NCBI GenBank assembly: GCA_020637615.1
Contig: JACKKC010000009.1
Span: 1 to 64,000, forward strand
DNA length: 64,000 bases
Direction of reading: 5' to 3'
Source of the DNA: Rhodovulum sp.
Lineage (GTDB): Bacteria; Pseudomonadota; Alphaproteobacteria; Rhodobacterales; Rhodobacteraceae
In this document: positions 8,782 through 17,819 of the stretch, in pieces
How positions within the stretch are numbered: the stretch's first letter is position 1
How the letters are laid out: the number at the start of each line of letters is the position of its first letter
Program-made: the position numbers and the translations under genes
The notes under the pieces: model-generated
What the model saw: only the letters and a program-made list of their open reading frames with translations
Databases searched by the model: none
What the model was told of the DNA's origin: nothing

Positions 8782-9312
8782 TCAGTCGAAGACCTCGCCG
8801 GGATCGACGCCCCAGAGCACGCCCTGCGGGATCCAGCCCGTGAAACCGCCGGCGGAGACGTCGCACCATTCCGCCTCGCAGGCCGCGATGCGCGCGATCA
8901 CGCCCGGCTCGGCCATCGCGCGGACGGCGCTCCGCTCGCTCGGCGCCGCATGGAGCGCCACCGCGGTCTCGCCCCGGACGAGGCCGGTGCGGGCGCCCGA
9001 CAGGAGCGAATTATGCACCCAGCCGCCCAGTCCCTCGGAATCGATCACGCGCCGCCAGAGGCCGTATTCGGCCACGACCTGCAGCGGCAGCCCGCGGCGC
9101 ACGAATTCCCAATCGACCCGCTGGTCGAAATCCGGGCCGCGCCGGGCATTGGCACTCGCCGCCCGGAGCGAGACGTAGCGCGGCAGCGGCAGGTTGGTCA
9201 CCGGCCCGCGCGCGCCCGGCTCGACCGCGGTCCCGCCGGCCGATTCCCCGGCGAGCGCGACGATGAGCGCCACGACCGCCGCGCATCGCGCCATGCCCGC
9301 GATTCCCGTCAA
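8782..9312 (-). CDS. Secreted SH3-like domain protein
   Basis: This 176-residue exported protein has a short signal sequence (hydrophobic CAAVVALIVALAG), then two bacterial SH3-like modules. The first contains SANARRGPDFDQRVDWEF and ends GGWVHNSLLSG, which is the SH3_4/DUF1058 signature. The second ends GGFTGWIPQGVLWG. Such domains are thought to bind peptidoglycan or act as periplasmic adaptors. I chose the TTG at 9312 because AGGAGG lies eight bases upstream. An ATG at 9294 gives a version six residues shorter. It diverges from the 2-hydroxyacid dehydrogenase gene. Confidence 0.85.
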   Translation of the reverse strand: MTGIAGMARCAAVVALIVALAGESAGGTAVEPGARGPVTNLPLPRYVSLRAASANARRGPDFDQRVDWEFVRRGLPLQVVAEYGLWRRVIDSEGLGGWVHNSLLSGARTGLVRGETAVALHAAPSERSAVRAMAEPGVIARIAACEAEWCDVSAGGFTGWIPQGVLWGVDPGEVFD

Positions 9313-9429
9313 GACAGGGGCCTCCTGCTCGTATCCTCGTGCCGGGAAGTGTCTGGATCTTCCGGACCGCCCCGTGCAATTATCCCGCAACGATAGCGAA
9401 TAGCGCGCCGCAGAGAAACAGGAATCCGC

Positions 9430-10416
9430 ATGCCGACTCCCCGCCCGCGCGTCGTGGTGACGCGCCGTCTGCCTGCGCCGGTCGAGTCCCGCCTGCGGGA
9501 GCTTTTCGACGTGACCCTCAACGCCGAGGACCGGCCCATGACCGGCGAGGAACTCGCCCAGGCGATGGCGGGGGCGGAGGTGCTGGTCCCCACCATCACC
9601 GACCGGATCGACGCCAACCTGCTCGCCCGCGCCGGCCCGGACCTGCGGCTGATCGCCAATTACGGTGCAGGCTTCGACCATATCGACGTGGCGAGCGCGC
9701 TCTCGCGCGGAATCGTGGTGACGAACACCCCCGGCGTGCTGGCCGAGGACACCGCCGACATGGCCATGGCGCTGATTCTCGCGGTGCCGCGCCGGCTGCC
9801 CGAAGGGGCGGCGATGATCCAGCGCGGGGAATGGCAGGGCTGGTCGCCCACGGCGCTCATGGGCCACCGCATCGCGGGCAAGCAGCTCGGCATCCTCGGG
9901 CTCGGGCGGATCGGCCGGGCGATCGCCCGCCGCGCGCGGACCTTCGGGCTGACGGTCCATTACCACAACCGCCGGCGGCTGCATCCCGACACCGAGGCGG
10001 AGCTCGGCGCGACCTGGTGGGAGAGCCTCGACCAGATGCTGGCGCGCATCGACATCCTGTCGATCAACGTGCCGCACACGCCCTCGACCTTCCATCTGAT
10101 GAACGCGCGGCGGCTGAAGCTGATGAAGCCCTCGGCCTATATCGTGAACACCGCCCGCGGCGAGGTGATCGACGAGAACGCCATGGTCCGGATGCTGCGG
10201 GCGGGCGAGCTCGGCGGCGCCGGCCTCGACGTCTACGAGCACGGCCACGACATCAACCCGCTCCTGCGCGACCTGCCCAATGTGATGCTGCTGCCGCACA
10301 TGGGCTCGGCGACCTTCGAGGGGCGGATGGAGATGGGCGAGAAGGTGATCATCAACATCAAGACCTTCGCCGACGGCCACCGCCCACCCGACCAGGTCGT
10401 GCCCGCGATGCTCTGA
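9430..10416 (+). CDS. D-2-hydroxyacid dehydrogenase (glyoxylate reductase / D-glycerate dehydrogenase type)
   Basis: This 328-residue NAD(P)-dependent oxidoreductase belongs to the D-isomer-specific 2-hydroxyacid dehydrogenase family. The substrate motif NYGAGFDHID is at 78-87, the dinucleotide loop GLGRIG at 157-162, the substrate-binding Arg243 in NTARGEVIDE and the catalytic His290 in LLPHMGS. It probably reduces glyoxylate or hydroxypyruvate, as GRHPR-like enzymes do. AGGA six bases before ATG supports the start. It converges on the lytic transglycosylase gene across a GC-rich palindrome. Confidence 0.9.
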   Translation: MPTPRPRVVVTRRLPAPVESRLRELFDVTLNAEDRPMTGEELAQAMAGAEVLVPTITDRIDANLLARAGPDLRLIANYGAGFDHIDVASALSRGIVVTNTPGVLAEDTADMAMALILAVPRRLPEGAAMIQRGEWQGWSPTALMGHRIAGKQLGILGLGRIGRAIARRARTFGLTVHYHNRRRLHPDTEAELGATWWESLDQMLARIDILSINVPHTPSTFHLMNARRLKLMKPSAYIVNTARGEVIDENAMVRMLRAGELGGAGLDVYEHGHDINPLLRDLPNVMLLPHMGSATFEGRMEMGEKVIINIKTFADGHRPPDQVVPAML

Positions 10417-10428
10417 CGCGGGCCGGCC

Positions 10429-10448
10429 GCCGCCCGGCGCCGGGCGGC
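10429..10448. terminator. GC palindrome between convergent genes (probable bidirectional terminator)
   Basis: A perfect 20-base palindrome, GCCGCCCGGC followed by GCCGGGCGGC, fills most of the 35-base gap between the 2-hydroxyacid dehydrogenase and the lytic transglycosylase. Its symmetry and convergent location fit a terminator serving both directions. There is no T-run, so a canonical Rho-independent mechanism is not shown. Confidence 0.55.
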
Positions 10449-10451
10449 CTA

Positions 10452-12410
10452 TCAGGTGCGCGTCATGTCGGCGGAGAGCCGTACGGGCCCGGTGCGGCCC
10501 TCCAGCCGCGCGCGATAGACGTGGAGCGCCTCGAGCACGCGCATGACGTAGTTGCGCGTCTCCGAGAAGGGGATCATCTCCACCCAGACCACCGGGTCCA
10601 CCTCCTGCCGGCGCGGGTCGCCGAAGGTGCGGATCCATTCGTCCACCCTTCCCGGCCCGGCGTTATAGGCCGCCGTCGCGAGGATGTAGGAGCCCCGGTA
10701 GCGGTCGAGCATGCGCGACAGGTATTCCGTGCCGAGGGTGGCGTTGTAGATCGGATCCGCGCCGACCCGGTCGAGATCGAAATCCACGCCGGCGAGCGTC
10801 GCCATGTGCTCGGCGGTCGCGGGCATGAGCTGCATCAGCCCGCGCGCCCCGACCCCGCTGGCCGCCTGCGGGTTCAGCTCCGATTCCTGCCGCGCGATCG
10901 CCATGGCGTATTCGGTCGGAACCGGCCAGTCGCGCTCGGCGATGGCATGCAGCGGATAGTATTGCGCGGCGATGATGATGCCCTCGGCGGCCGCGTCCTT
11001 GGCGATGCGGATGCCGATCTCCGGCCTGCCGATGTCGATCGCCATCTGCGCCAGCGCCGCCCGGGTCGCCGCGGGCTGCTCCTCCGCGGCATGTCGGAAG
11101 AACTGCGAGGCTCGCGGCCCCTCGCCGGCGAGATGCAGCAGATAGCCCGCCCGGATCACCGAGGATTTCCGGAACGCCGCCCGGTGCCAGTTGGGCGCGG
11201 CCTCGCCCGCCAGGGCGGGATCGGGCGCCTGCCCGACGCGCTCCGCCGCCAGCTGCCCGTAGAAGCTCGTCTGATGCCGCGCAGCCGCCCGGAAGGCCGC
11301 CTCCGCCGCGGCGGCATCGCCCAGGCGCTCCTCGGCCAGCCCGATCCAGTAGCCTGCGCGGCCCAGGCTGATCGGCGTCGCGACCACGGCCTCGAAGCGC
11401 CGGAAATGCGCCAGCGCCCGCTCGGGATCCTCCATCCGCGTGAGCGCGATGAAGCCCGCGAGCCATTCCGAATCGGCGTAATCCGCGCCGCCCGCCCCGA
11501 AGCTCTTCGAAGCGAGCCGATAGGCGCGATCCACCTCGCCGCGCCGGAGCGCCTGGCGCGCGAGATTGGCGCGGCGCTCCATCCACATCTCCGGCCTGCC
11601 CAGCCCCTCGCGGGTGGTCGATTTCTCCAGGAGGTACTCCTCGGCATCCTCCCAGCGGCCCTTCTCGACGCGGTAGCGATAGCGCTCGAAGGCGAGACCG
11701 GGATCGCGCTTCAGCTTGCCCGGCACCGCCCGGATCGCGAGCGTCAGGCCCTCGGTGTCCCGGCGCGTCGCGATCCGCGCGCGCGCCAGCGCCTGCCAGT
11801 CCTCGTCGACCAGGCGCAGCATGGCCTCGGCCTCCCGGGTCCAGCCCTCCCAGAGGCACATGTCGAGCCGGGCGACGTGATGCGGCGCCAGCACGTCGCC
11901 CCAGCGCCCGAGGAACTCCGCCTGTTCGGGCGGTCCCAGCGACAGCTCGCGCCATCCGCGCACCGCCTCGGCCTCGGCCTCCTCCTCGCGGTCCGTGGCC
12001 GCCAGCGCGTCCGCAAGGCGCAGCGCCCCGGTGCCGGTCTGCGGCGGCTCGCCGTCGAAGAAGGCGAAGACCTCCTCGGCCGGCAGATCCCGCGGCATCA
12101 GCCGCTCTCCGGCCCGTCGCAACACCCGCAGCCCCGGCCAGTCGCCGTTGCGCAGCACGAAATCCTCGTAGTCGCGCCAGCGCCCCGCCCCGTCCCGGAG
12201 CCGGGTCCAGAGCAGGAGGTCGCGCACCACCGGATCGCCGCTCCGCGCCGCGAAATCCGCCGCGCCCGCCCAGTCGCCGGCCCGCGCCGCTTCCAGCGCC
12301 GACCCCAGCAGCGCCGCCTGCGGCGCATCGGATTGCGCCTCGACCGGGCCGGGCGGCGCGGGAAGCACGAACAGGAGCGCGATGCAGGCCAAGATCGGTC
12401 GCAGCCGCAA
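10452..12410 (-). CDS. Soluble lytic murein transglycosylase (Slt70-like)
   Basis: This 652-residue periplasmic enzyme cleaves the MurNAc-GlcNAc bond of peptidoglycan and forms 1,6-anhydro ends. A signal sequence (ILACIALLFVLPAPPGPVEA) is followed by a long helical superhelix region. A C-terminal SLT domain follows, with the catalytic Glu in ARQESELNPQA and the motifs GLMQLMPATA and TAAYNAGPGR. I chose TTG at 12410, which has AGGAGG seven bases upstream. An in-frame ATG at 12455 lies before that ribosome site and is less likely. Confidence 0.92.
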   Translation of the reverse strand: MRLRPILACIALLFVLPAPPGPVEAQSDAPQAALLGSALEAARAGDWAGAADFAARSGDPVVRDLLLWTRLRDGAGRWRDYEDFVLRNGDWPGLRVLRRAGERLMPRDLPAEEVFAFFDGEPPQTGTGALRLADALAATDREEEAEAEAVRGWRELSLGPPEQAEFLGRWGDVLAPHHVARLDMCLWEGWTREAEAMLRLVDEDWQALARARIATRRDTEGLTLAIRAVPGKLKRDPGLAFERYRYRVEKGRWEDAEEYLLEKSTTREGLGRPEMWMERRANLARQALRRGEVDRAYRLASKSFGAGGADYADSEWLAGFIALTRMEDPERALAHFRRFEAVVATPISLGRAGYWIGLAEERLGDAAAAEAAFRAAARHQTSFYGQLAAERVGQAPDPALAGEAAPNWHRAAFRKSSVIRAGYLLHLAGEGPRASQFFRHAAEEQPAATRAALAQMAIDIGRPEIGIRIAKDAAAEGIIIAAQYYPLHAIAERDWPVPTEYAMAIARQESELNPQAASGVGARGLMQLMPATAEHMATLAGVDFDLDRVGADPIYNATLGTEYLSRMLDRYRGSYILATAAYNAGPGRVDEWIRTFGDPRRQEVDPVVWVEMIPFSETRNYVMRVLEALHVYRARLEGRTGPVRLSADMTRT

Positions 12411-12561
12411 TCCGGATCCTCCTAAGGTCGTTCTGCCTGACTCATGATATACCATAACGTGTGCAGTTCGCCACCAATCATCCGCTTGCGGCGAACCGGT
12501 TTCGCGACTAGGTTCCCCCGGCTTTCGGCCCGGCGCAACGGGCAGAAGTGGAGGAAGGACC

Positions 12562-13437
12562 ATGTTCAGAGGCTCGATCCCCGCGCTGATCACGCCGTTC
12601 CGCGACGGCGGGATCGACGAGAAGGCGCTGGTCGATCTGGTCGAATGGCATGTGGAGGAGGGCAGCCACGGCCTCGTCGCCGTGGGCACCACCGGCGAGA
12701 CGCCGACGCTCAGCCACGAGGAGCACGAGCGCTGCGTCGAGATCGTGGTGCGGACCGCGGCGGGACGCATCCCGGTGATCGCCGGCGCCGGCTCGAACAA
12801 CACAGCCGAATCCGTCCGCCTGATGGCCTTCGCGAAATCGGTCGGCGCGGATGCGGCCCTGGTGGTCACGCCCTATTACAACAAGCCCGGCCAGCGCGGG
12901 CTCTACCACCATTACCGCACCCTGCACGACGCGGTGGACCTGCCGATCATCATCTACAACATCCCCGGCCGCTCGGTGATCGACATGAGCCCGGCGACCA
13001 TGGGCGAGCTCGCGAAGCTGCCGCGGATCATCGGGGTGAAGGACGCGACCGGCGACATCGGCCGGGTGTCGGACACCCGCATCGCCTGCGGCCGCGATTT
13101 CCTGCAGCTCTGCGGCAACGACGACGTGGCGCTCGGCTTCAACGCCCATGGCGGGCGCGGCTGCATTTCCGTGGTGGGCAATATCGCGCCGCGGCTCTGC
13201 GCCGAGTTCCAGGAGGCGACGCTCGCGGGCGACTTCGCCCGCGCGCTGGAACTGCAGGACCGGCTCATGCCGCTGCATCGCGCCGCCTTCGCCGAATCGA
13301 ACCCCTGCCCGACGAAATACGCGCTCTCGGTGCTGGGAAAGTGCAGCGACGAAGTGCGCTCGCCGATGGTCACCGTCGAGGCGGCGACCCGCGAGCGCAT
13401 GGAGGCCGCCATGCGCCACGCAGGCCTGCTCAACTGA
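12562..13437 (+). CDS. dapA: 4-hydroxy-tetrahydrodipicolinate synthase
   Basis: DapA condenses pyruvate with aspartate semialdehyde, the first committed step of lysine and meso-diaminopimelate synthesis. The protein has 291 residues. The Schiff-base Lys160 is in GVKDATGD, and Thr44 (GTTGETPT), Tyr132 and Arg137 (IYNIPGR) complete the active site. GGAGGAAGG precedes the ATG. The neighbouring lytic transglycosylase and smpB recur near dapA in related genomes, which supports the call. Confidence 0.96.
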   Translation: MFRGSIPALITPFRDGGIDEKALVDLVEWHVEEGSHGLVAVGTTGETPTLSHEEHERCVEIVVRTAAGRIPVIAGAGSNNTAESVRLMAFAKSVGADAALVVTPYYNKPGQRGLYHHYRTLHDAVDLPIIIYNIPGRSVIDMSPATMGELAKLPRIIGVKDATGDIGRVSDTRIACGRDFLQLCGNDDVALGFNAHGGRGCISVVGNIAPRLCAEFQEATLAGDFARALELQDRLMPLHRAAFAESNPCPTKYALSVLGKCSDEVRSPMVTVEAATRERMEAAMRHAGLLN

Positions 13438-13446
13438 CACCGCCGC

Positions 13447-14406
13447 TCAGGTCAGCACGGTGACCAGCACAGCCGGGCTGCCGACCATGAACTCGCCGCT
13501 GGCGAAATCGACCTCGGCGAGCCCGTCGTCGTCGCCGGTGCCCATCGCCACCGCCGTGGTCACCGCGAAGACCACCACCCCGCGCGGCGGCACCAGCATC
13601 AGCGTGTGGCGCAGGTCGCTGCCGCGGAAGACGTTGCGCAGCTCGATCGCGCCCACTTCGCCGAAACCGCCGGCGCTGACTCGGAGGTTGAGGATCTCGG
13701 CGCTCTGATCGGTCTGCTGCAAGGGCGAGGTCGGCGGCTGGTTCCACCATTCCAGGATCTGCAGCGTCGCGGTCAGCCGCACGGACGCCGCGCGATTTGC
13801 CGGAAAGATGCCGCCGCCGACGCCCACGAAGGCGGTGCCGTGGAAGATCGAATAGCCGTCGGCATTGATCACCGCGAACTTGTCGGTCCCATTGTCCCAG
13901 ATGTAGTAGAACTTGACGTCCCCGAAGAACGACTTGTGCTTGCCGATCCGGGCGCGGAACTTGGCCGAGCTGTTGGACGGCACGATCTCGGAAGCCTCGA
14001 GATCCACGCTGTTCGTCGGCCAGATCAGGAACGGCGTGTTCAGCAGGTGATAGCTCGGCGACGGCACGGTGGGATCGAGCGCCGCCAGCACCTCGAGCGA
14101 CCGGACGAGGCCGGCGCGCTGGTCCGCGAGCAGCTTCCCGCCCTCCTTCGATTGCTCGACCGCCGCGGCCTGCCATTCGCGCGCGCGCTCGGCCGCGGCC
14201 TTCGCCTGCGCCTTCACGAGCGCCTCGAAGCGGTCGGCCTTCTTGCCCGAGGCGAGGGCCTTGCGCGCGAGCTTCCCGGCATCCCGCCGCGCCGCGGCGC
14301 CGCCGTCGTCGAAACCCTGCGCCGCCGCGGCCTCTTCCTTGGCCAGCCGCTTGCCTTCGGCGCCGGTCAGCGCCTTCCTGATTCGCTCGATTGCCTGCTT
14401 GTCCAT
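13447..14406 (-). CDS. Uncharacterised protein
   Basis: I do not recognise this 319-residue protein. Residues 1 to about 95 are charged, Ala-rich and strongly helical, starting MDKQAIERIRKALTGAEG, and look like a coiled coil. The rest is rich in beta-type segments (SFFGDVKFYYIWDNGTDKFA, VGVGGGIFPANRAASVRL), suggesting a beta-sandwich. No signal peptide or transmembrane helix is evident. A longer start at GTG 14502 exists, but it has no ribosome site. It sits between dapA, which converges with it, and an SDR gene on the same strand. Codon use is like its neighbours. Confidence 0.75.
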   Translation of the reverse strand: MDKQAIERIRKALTGAEGKRLAKEEAAAAQGFDDGGAAARRDAGKLARKALASGKKADRFEALVKAQAKAAAERAREWQAAAVEQSKEGGKLLADQRAGLVRSLEVLAALDPTVPSPSYHLLNTPFLIWPTNSVDLEASEIVPSNSSAKFRARIGKHKSFFGDVKFYYIWDNGTDKFAVINADGYSIFHGTAFVGVGGGIFPANRAASVRLTATLQILEWWNQPPTSPLQQTDQSAEILNLRVSAGGFGEVGAIELRNVFRGSDLRHTLMLVPPRGVVVFAVTTAVAMGTGDDDGLAEVDFASGEFMVGSPAVLVTVLT

Positions 14407-14533
14407 GATGCGCGCCCCGCTCCCGCCCGAAATGGCGACGATACCCCTGGAACAGGACCACCGGAGCACGCGGAACGCGCCATCATACTCCGATTTCGCC
14501 ACCGTCCAATCGGCATCGGCGCGGGCGCGGCGA

Positions 14534-15217
14534 CTACCAGGGATATTCCCGGCCGTTCCAGTTCCGGAAGCTGCCGGTGTCCTCGATGGTCAGCCCCGCG
14601 ATCACCTCGCGCATGGCACGCACGCTCTCCTCGGCGGAGATGCGGGCGCCCGGTCCGCCCATGTCGGTCCGCACCCAGCCGGGGTTGATGACCGCGACCA
14701 CGATCCCCTGCGCCCGGAGCTGGAACGACCGCGCGCGCATGGCCATGTTCACCGCAGCCTTGGAGGTGCGATACATCATCGAGCCGCCCGAGCCCGCATC
14801 GCCGATGGAACCGTAGCCGCTGGTAAGCGTGATCGCCTTCGCGCCCCCGGCCGCCGCGAGCCGCGGAAAGAAGGCGTCGAGCACGCGAACCGGGCCGAAG
14901 GTATTGACGTCGAGCACCCGCGCCCATTCACCGTAATCCACCGCCCCCGGCCCGTCGCCGCCCTGCCCGATGATGCCGGCACTGTTGATCAGGAGGTCGA
15001 TCGGCGTCGCCTCGGCCCGCGCCGCGGCCTCTACCGCGGCGACGTCTGTCACGTCCATCGCCACCGGATGCACGCCGTCGCCTAAGGCGCGCAGCTCCGC
15101 CTCAACCGCGCCCGGATCGCGGCAGCCGGCGACGACCTGCCACCCGTCGGCGGCGAACTGGCGCACGAATTCGCGGCCGATGCCGCGGCTGGCGCTGGTG
15201 ACGAGAATGGCGGGCAT
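14534..15217 (-). CDS. SDR family oxidoreductase
   Basis: This 227-residue short-chain dehydrogenase has the cofactor motif TSASRGIG (7-14), a variant NSAG in place of NNAG, and the active-site pair in MYRTSKAA. The INPGWVRTDMGG segment is typical of small carbonyl-reductase-like SDRs such as the sniffer/C-factor group. The substrate is unknown. It diverges from smpB. Confidence 0.88.
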   Translation of the reverse strand: MPAILVTSASRGIGREFVRQFAADGWQVVAGCRDPGAVEAELRALGDGVHPVAMDVTDVAAVEAAARAEATPIDLLINSAGIIGQGGDGPGAVDYGEWARVLDVNTFGPVRVLDAFFPRLAAAGGAKAITLTSGYGSIGDAGSGGSMMYRTSKAAVNMAMRARSFQLRAQGIVVAVINPGWVRTDMGGPGARISAEESVRAMREVIAGLTIEDTGSFRNWNGREYPW

Positions 15218-15329
15218 GGCGGGCCTCCGGAATGCTGCGGCTCCCCCGACAACCTAGCATGAACCCCCGTTGCGGAAACCCGCGCCCGCGCTGGACAGCT
15301 TTCCCCACCTCGGCTAGAGCGGCGCGATC

Positions 15330-15803
15330 ATGGCGCAGAAACCCGAACGGCCGCGGAAGATCGTCGCCGAGAACCGCAAGGCCCGGCACAATTATTTCAT
15401 CGAGGACGATCTCGAAGCCGGCATCGTGCTGGAAGGCTCCGAGGTCAAGAGCCTGCGCACGGGCAAGGCCAACATCGCCGAGAGCTATGCCTCGGTCGAG
15501 GGCGGGGAGCTCTGGCTGATCAACGGCTACATCCCGGCCTACGAGCAGGCGCGGGCCTTCGGCCATGACGAGCGGCGACGGCGCAAGCTCCTGGTCAGCA
15601 AGCGCGAACTGGCCCGGCTCTGGCAGGGCATCGGGCGCGAGGGCATGACCCTGGTGCCGCTGCGTCTCTATTTCAACGACAGGGGCCGCGCCAAGCTCCA
15701 GCTCGGCATCGCCAAGGGCAAGAAGCTTACCGACAAGCGCGAGACCGAGAAGAAGCGCGACTGGGACCGCCAGAAGGCGCGGCTGATGCGCGAACGCGGC
15801 TAG
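15330..15803 (+). CDS. smpB: SsrA-binding protein SmpB
   Basis: SmpB binds tmRNA and brings it to stalled ribosomes for trans-translation. The 157-residue length is standard. The oligonucleotide-binding barrel begins with ENRKARHNYFIED and contains GIVLEGSEVKSLRTGKANI. The basic C-terminal tail, KKRDWDRQKARLMRERG, enters the mRNA channel of the ribosome. The ssrA RNA itself is not in the window. Confidence 0.97.
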   Translation: MAQKPERPRKIVAENRKARHNYFIEDDLEAGIVLEGSEVKSLRTGKANIAESYASVEGGELWLINGYIPAYEQARAFGHDERRRRKLLVSKRELARLWQGIGREGMTLVPLRLYFNDRGRAKLQLGIAKGKKLTDKRETEKKRDWDRQKARLMRERG

Positions 15804-15819
15804 GACGGCCGCCGGCGCG

Positions 15820-16365
15820 CTAGCGGTTCCGCCCGCCCCTGCCGCCGGACCCAGACCGGCCCCGGCCGTCGCTCTTCGATCCGCCTCTGCCGCCGCCCTT
15901 GGACGCGCTCTTTCCGCTGCTCTTCGAGGCGCTCCTGCCGCCGGCCTTCGATCCGCCCTTTCCGCCGCCCCTCGACATCTCCGAGCCGCGACCCTTCGAG
16001 ACACCCTGCACGCCGCCCCTCGATACCCCGGCGCCGCCGCCCCTGCTCCAGCCGCCACCGGACCGGTCGCCGCGATCCACTCCGCTTTTCCCGCTCCCAG
16101 TTCCGCCGCCGGACCCGCCGGCTCGGTCGGTGCCGCCCTTCGAGGTCCCGCCGCTGCCGCGGTCCGATCCCCCGGAGGCCACGTCGCCGCCGCCACGGCT
16201 GCCCGAGCCGCCGGTTCCGGCCGTCACCCCGATCGCGAAACGCCGGCCCGCTCGGCCCGCGGCCTCCGGAGGCCGTGCCCGTCCCTTCCCCGAGCCGCCG
16301 GCCGCAGGAGTACCGTCGCGCGGCGCCGAGCCTCCGGTGGAAACGCGGAAACGGCCGTAGACGTG
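15820..16365 (-). pseudogene. Gly/Ser/Arg/Lys-rich tail, probably the frameshifted 3' part of the upstream gene
   Basis: In the frame one base behind the upstream ORF, codons read on from about 16365 to a TAG at 15820. They encode roughly 180 residues dominated by G, S, R and K, with repeats such as SKGGG, SRGGG and RGG, ending GGRGGRNR. Third positions are mostly G or C and the repeat phase is kept, so this looks like genuine coding sequence. Joining at the CCC run (16365-16367) gives IEP-HVYGRFRVSTGG, a smooth continuation. Low-complexity RGG-like tails often bind RNA or surfaces, but no function is assigned. Confidence 0.5.
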
Positions 16366-17465
16366 GGCTCGATCAGGATCGTGGCGCGGCCGGCCGGCAC
16401 GCCGCCGCCGTCCCCTCGGGCGGAACCGCGGTCCGCACCGCCGCCGAGCACCCGCCCGAGCAGCGCGGCGAGGCCCGCCCCCTGCGGCGCCTCCGCCGGA
16501 TCCCCCGCGGCCGCGACCGCAGCGGATCCGGTGCCTTGGCGCGGTGCGCCGGCCGCCGCACGGGCCGGCGCTTCGCCGGAGAGCCAGACCTCGAGCCGGC
16601 CGGGTTCGGTCCGGGCCGAGAGATGGGTGAAATCCCGCGCCTCGGCATCCGGCCAGACCGCCGACAGCGCCGCCGCCGCCGCCCCGGCGGCAGCGGCATC
16701 CGCATCGGCGAAGTAACGGACATTCGTGCGGCCGATCGAGACGCCGGCCCGCGCTGCGGCCACCGCCCCGAAGCCGGCATCCTGCAGCGCCGCTGCCGCC
16801 GTGGCCATATCGGCTTCGGAAAGACTCGGCGGCGCGCTCAGCCGGACATCCACATCGGCATAGCCTCCGGGGACAGTCGCGGCGGTGACCCGCCAGCCTT
16901 GGCCAAGACCGGGCAGCGGCGCCACCGGCCGGATGGGAGCTGCGAGCGTAGCCGGCCGGATCGGCGCCGGCCGCGACGGCTCGGGCGGCGCCCATTGGGC
17001 CGCCGGGTCGGGCAGCGGCAGGCCGGACAGCTCCGGGGCCACCGCGGCCACCGCTGGCGGCGGCGCTTCGGCGATGCGGCCGGCATCGCCCCCCGAGAGC
17101 GCGAGAAACACCGCAAGGCCCAGGCCGAGCGCAAGCCCCGCCGCAAAGATGACCCCGATCACCGCGATCCGGCCGCGGCCGGCGCCCACCGCTTCCGGTA
17201 CCTCCGGCGCCGGCAGCGGCCGCGCTTCCGCCACGGCAAGCAGAACGGGTGGCCCGCCCGGGGCGAGTTCCAGGACGCGCGCGCCGTCGCCCGCAGGGGT
17301 TCCTTCGGCGGCACGGTTTCCCAGCGAGATCGCACGCCGGATCCGCGCCAGTTCGAGGCGGCGCTCGAAGGCTGGCGTGTCGAAGAGCTCCGCCATCGGG
17401 GATGCACCCTGCTCCGCGCCTAGGGGCGCGTGCCGTAGCCTGCCGGCGCGGGCTTCGTCTCCCAT
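16224..17465 (-). CDS. Single-pass membrane protein with LytR_C/SPOR-like region
   Basis: The intact frame is 413 residues. There is a cytoplasmic N-terminus of about 95 residues, then one transmembrane helix (VIGVIFAAGLALGLGLAVFL). A Pro/Ala linker follows, then a domain with VDVRLSAPPSLSEADMATAA and RTNVRYFADADAAAAGAA. The last pattern resembles LytR C-terminal or SPOR-like cell-wall modules, a loose match. The ATG at 17465 has GGAGG five bases upstream. A second ATG at 17396 is also possible. The last ~50 residues lose family-like character because of an apparent frameshift at 16365-16367. The restored protein would be about 548 residues. Confidence 0.65.
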   Translation of the reverse strand: MGDEARAGRLRHAPLGAEQGASPMAELFDTPAFERRLELARIRRAISLGNRAAEGTPAGDGARVLELAPGGPPVLLAVAEARPLPAPEVPEAVGAGRGRIAVIGVIFAAGLALGLGLAVFLALSGGDAGRIAEAPPPAVAAVAPELSGLPLPDPAAQWAPPEPSRPAPIRPATLAAPIRPVAPLPGLGQGWRVTAATVPGGYADVDVRLSAPPSLSEADMATAAAALQDAGFGAVAAARAGVSIGRTNVRYFADADAAAAGAAAAALSAVWPDAEARDFTHLSARTEPGRLEVWLSGEAPARAAAGAPRQGTGSAAVAAAGDPAEAPQGAGLAALLGRVLGGGADRGSARGDGGGVPAGRATILIEPTSTAVSAFPPEARRRATVLLRPAARGRDGHGLRRPRAERAGVSRSG

Positions 17466-17819
17466 CACACCCTCCCTCGCAGCCGCCCCCGACGCAAGCC
17501 GACGGCGGTCCCCCAGCGAGGCGTTAACCCTATCACCGATCGGTAATCATGCAAGTTTGTTGGCATTGTCGGCTAGGTTCATCGCATCTGGAGCTCATCC
17601 TTTCCTCTCCGGCCGTCCCGCCACAAAACGAGGGCAGCGACCGCCGGGCGGGATGGTGACGCCAGGCGCGCCCTGAACTCGGCCTGCCGCGGCCGCGTCG
17701 CCAAAGGCGTCTCCCCTGCAACACCGTCCGACCGGCCCGAATCCGCCCGCCGGTTCCTGTCGCGCCGGGCCGCGAGATCGGCTAGCCTGCCGGCCAGGGC
17801 ACATGGCAGGAGGTCCAGC
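17466..17819. other. 354-base gene-free divergent region
   Basis: This gap separates the minus-strand membrane protein from the plus-strand Ig-like protein and must hold both promoters. It contains repeat family B copy 1 (17583-17653). A less GC-rich stretch with cgatcggtaatcatgcaagt (17536-17555) is a plausible promoter for the minus-strand gene. The strong ribosome site AGGAGG at 17809-17814 serves the downstream TTG start. No convincing ORF is present. Confidence 0.5.
17583..17653 (-). repeat. Dispersed repeat family B, copy 1
   Basis: Read on the minus strand, this matches 23865-23937 and 50366-50437. The shared text includes CGCTGCCCTCG, TGTGGCGGGACGGCCGGAGA and GAGCTCCAGATGCG. All three copies lie in intergenic sequence. 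The alignment was done by eye and includes small gaps. Confidence 0.6.

Noticed and set aside
10429..10448. Canonical Rho-independent terminator
   Set aside because: The palindrome is strong but has no T-run on either strand, so only a probable terminator is claimed.
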